From positions 1-48,169 of the forward strand of contig JANQFG010000268.1 in the NCBI GenBank assembly GCA_028277985.1: 48,169 nt of DNA. The letters are read 5' to 3'. The first letter of the stretch is position 1, and the number at the start of each line of letters is the position of its first letter. The stretch comes from a bacterium (lineage in GTDB: Bacteria; Desulfobacterota; DSWW01). Position numbers and translations under genes: made by a program. The notes below the pieces were generated by a model. That model saw only the letters and a list, made by a program, of their open reading frames with translations, had not been told where the DNA came from and ran no database searches. Below, one piece after another: positions 46,329 through 48,169 of the stretch.

Positions 46329-48169
46329 ATGGAACGAAGACTCGGTCTGCTCCTCGTGTTTGCAGTCTCCGTCGTGACCTCAGGTTGCTTCGGCGATATC
46401 GAGGGGAGGGTCACCCAGGACGGGGTGGGCGTTGAGGGCCTCCAGATCGTCTTGACCGGAGACGACTACATGACGGCGCTCACGGACGACGATGGTGTCT
46501 TTCTGTTTGTGAGCGTGAAGGGGGGAACCTACAAGGTTACGATGAGTCCTCCCGCCGGATACACCCGGTCGGTGGGCCGGAAGGTGGTCAAGGAGTACTT
46601 CGAGGAGGTGATGGGTGTCGATTTCTCGATCGAAAGCATTACCGAGAGGTCGACCACGAGCGGCACGGTCGTCGGAGCCAGCACTACGAACGGTACCCAC
46701 GAGTGGCTGGGGATTCCATATGCCTCGCCGCCCGTCGGGGATTTGCGCTGGAAGGCCCCGACGCCTGCCTCGAGCTTTCCCTCGACGTGGCTTGCACTGG
46801 AGCCGGGCTCCGTATGCACCCAAATAGCCGACCTGCTTTCCGACGCCCCCGAGGAGCTGTACGGCACACCGATCGGGTCGGAAGACTGCCTCTACATGAA
46901 TATTTGGGCTCCGCCGTTTTCCCCAGGCGGCGTCCCGACAGGTATGGATCGCCTCCCGGTCATGGTCTGGATCCACGGCGGTGGGAACAGCATCGGTGAT
47001 GGGGGGGGCTATGACGGACAGTTCCTCGCACAGATGTACAACGTAATCCTGATCACCTTCAACTACCGGCTCGGACCCTTCGGGTGGCTCACCCATCCGG
47101 ACCTCGCGACCGGAAACGCGCTGGACGACTCCGGCAACTATGGTACCCTCGATGCGGTTCACGTCCTGGACTGGGTGCAGGACAACATCTCGAATTTCGG
47201 CGGGGATCCGGGCAACGTGACCGTGTTCGGCGAATCGGCCGGGTCCAGGGACACCCTTGCCATGATGATCTCTCCCGAGGCGACCGGTAAGTTCCACCGG
47301 GCTATCGCCGAGAGCGGCGGCATATCCACGACAGAGGTCGACGTGGGCTGGCAATACATCGAGGACGGCGGTCACTCCAACAGCTCCCGGGAACTGATCA
47401 ACAGCCTGCTGATCGCGGACGGCAGTGCCGCGGACCGGGATGCGGCCATCCTGGTCCAGAATGCAATGACCCCCTCGGAGATTTCCGCCTACCTTCGTGG
47501 AAAGAGCAACTACGACATCATGCGCATGTACAGCGGCGGGTACGGCGGCATGATTTCCTGGCCCCACATGTTCAAAGACGGCACCGTGTTCCCGACGGCG
47601 GATCCGTTGATTCTGTTCCAGAACATCGCAACCTACAACGAGGTGCCCCTGATCATCGGCAGCAACCGGGACGAGAGCAAGCTGTTCATGATTCTCGATC
47701 CGACCTTCGTGAATATCGTTGCGGGACTCCCGGTCGGGGCCAAGGATCCGGCCTACTATGGTCTGTATTCCAAGTACACGACGGACGCGATGAAGGCCGT
47801 CTCGGTAGATGGGATCGCCTCGGTGCTGAGCCAGACCACGGGGCAGCCCGGGGTCTGGGCATACCGGTTCGACTGGGACGAAGAGCCGGTCGTTCTGGGC
47901 GTGGATATGGGTTTCCTGCTCGGCGCCGCCCATGGACTGGAAATCGCCTTCGTCTTCTTTGACTTCAACCAGTTCTTGGCACCCTCTTTTGTTTCCTACG
48001 TCTACACGCCGGAGAACCTCGCCGGAAGGCTCGAGCTGGGGGGGAGCATGTCCTCCTACTGGGCCGAGTTCGCCTACAACGGCGATCCCGGCACCGGAAG
48101 AAGCGGGATCGAGGTGCCCTGGACCGGGTGGGATGCCGGCGCGCCCGAGAACGACAAGTTCATCATCTT
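46329..48169 (+). CDS. Type-B carboxylesterase lipoprotein with N-terminal beta-sandwich domain (partial, runs off window)
   Basis: 613 codons are visible and the frame is open at the end. ATG 46329 follows AGGGAGG. The signal peptide ends in VTSGC (Cys20), a lipobox. Residues about 24-78 form a carboxypeptidase-regulatory/CnaB-like domain (GRVTQDGVGVEGLQIVLTGD). The esterase domain has GIPYASPPVG, SEDCLYMNIW, WIHGGG and FGESAGS with Ser303, then Glu449 in NRDESKLF and His near 535 in AAHGLE. The triad is therefore complete although the C-terminus is missing. It should cleave esters or amides at the cell surface or in the periplasm. A TATAAT at 46261-46266 may belong to its promoter. Confidence 0.87.
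   Translation, partial: MERRLGLLLVFAVSVVTSGCFGDIEGRVTQDGVGVEGLQIVLTGDDYMTALTDDDGVFLFVSVKGGTYKVTMSPPAGYTRSVGRKVVKEYFEEVMGVDFSIESITERSTTSGTVVGASTTNGTHEWLGIPYASPPVGDLRWKAPTPASSFPSTWLALEPGSVCTQIADLLSDAPEELYGTPIGSEDCLYMNIWAPPFSPGGVPTGMDRLPVMVWIHGGGNSIGDGGGYDGQFLAQMYNVILITFNYRLGPFGWLTHPDLATGNALDDSGNYGTLDAVHVLDWVQDNISNFGGDPGNVTVFGESAGSRDTLAMMISPEATGKFHRAIAESGGISTTEVDVGWQYIEDGGHSNSSRELINSLLIADGSAADRDAAILVQNAMTPSEISAYLRGKSNYDIMRMYSGGYGGMISWPHMFKDGTVFPTADPLILFQNIATYNEVPLIIGSNRDESKLFMILDPTFVNIVAGLPVGAKDPAYYGLYSKYTTDAMKAVSVDGIASVLSQTTGQPGVWAYRFDWDEEPVVLGVDMGFLLGAAHGLEIAFVFFDFNQFLAPSFVSYVYTPENLAGRLELGGSMSSYWAEFAYNGDPGTGRSGIEVPWTGWDAGAPENDKFII

Noticed and set aside
46380..47933. 517-codon minus-strand open frame opposite the carboxylesterase
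   Set aside because: The esterase triad and signal peptide are clear on the plus strand; the opposite frame lacks domain signatures.

Overview
The window is a high-GC, gene-dense bacterial segment packed with acyl-CoA metabolism. A strictly anaerobic, probably sulfate-reducing or syntrophic Desulfobacterota-like (former Deltaproteobacteria) host fits best. The reasons are several AMP-forming acyl-CoA ligases, iron-sulfur proteins with unusual cysteine patterns, a CooC-like ATPase, a B12-dependent acyl-CoA mutase, a B12-type radical SAM protein and two sigma-54 promoters. This is inferred from gene content; no rRNA or taxonomic marker is present. No tRNA, CRISPR array, intact insertion sequence or prophage was found.

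Layout. 1-7.2 kb: four acyl-CoA ligases on both strands, a 68-residue membrane protein under a sigma-54 promoter, and an iron-sulfur flavoprotein. 7.3-10.1 kb (minus strand): operon of a FadR-type GntR regulator, a thiolase and an enoyl-CoA hydratase. 10.4-14.5 kb (plus): divergent operon of a two-subunit B12-dependent acyl-CoA mutase with an altered active site, a crotonase and an acyl-CoA dehydrogenase. 14.6-17.7 kb: AT-richer patch with a membrane protein, a secreted leucine-rich-repeat protein and a small Fe-S protein. 17.8-20.1 kb (minus): a DUF362 protein and two tandem MaoC hydratases. 20.4-33.6 kb (plus): long operon of acyl-CoA dehydrogenase, fused IpdAB-like CoA-transferase-fold protein, two pairs of thiolase-fold protein plus DUF35 Zn-ribbon protein, acyl-CoA ligase, large acyl-CoA dehydrogenase, BKACE enzyme, ferredoxin-like protein, CooC-like ATPase and a small alpha/beta-barrel protein. 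33.7-36.1 kb: second sigma-54 promoter, a paralogue of the 68-residue protein, a secreted sulfatase and a membrane protein. 36.1-48.2 kb: radical SAM protein, penicillin-acylase-family hydrolase, alpha/beta hydrolase, amidohydrolase lipoprotein, kinase-like protein, M48 metalloprotease lipoprotein, a two-subunit MaoC-type hydratase and the start of a type-B carboxylesterase.

How it may work together. Copies of a TGGTCTGAC-type palindrome, the kind bound by FadR-family GntR proteins, lie in both divergent promoter regions (10.2-10.35 kb and 20.09-20.30 kb). The regulator at 9.3-10.1 kb therefore probably controls both loci as one regulon. Its members could together break down a branched or cyclic carboxylic acid without oxygen: ligases activate it, dehydrogenases and hydratases oxidise it, thiolase-fold/DUF35 pairs cleave C-C bonds, the IpdAB-like protein opens a ring or cleaves a beta-keto intermediate, and the mutase rearranges a skeleton that blocks beta-oxidation. 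The substrate is unknown. The best candidates for something undescribed are the altered mutase, the fused IpdAB-like enzyme, and the sigma-54-driven pair of 68-residue membrane proteins.
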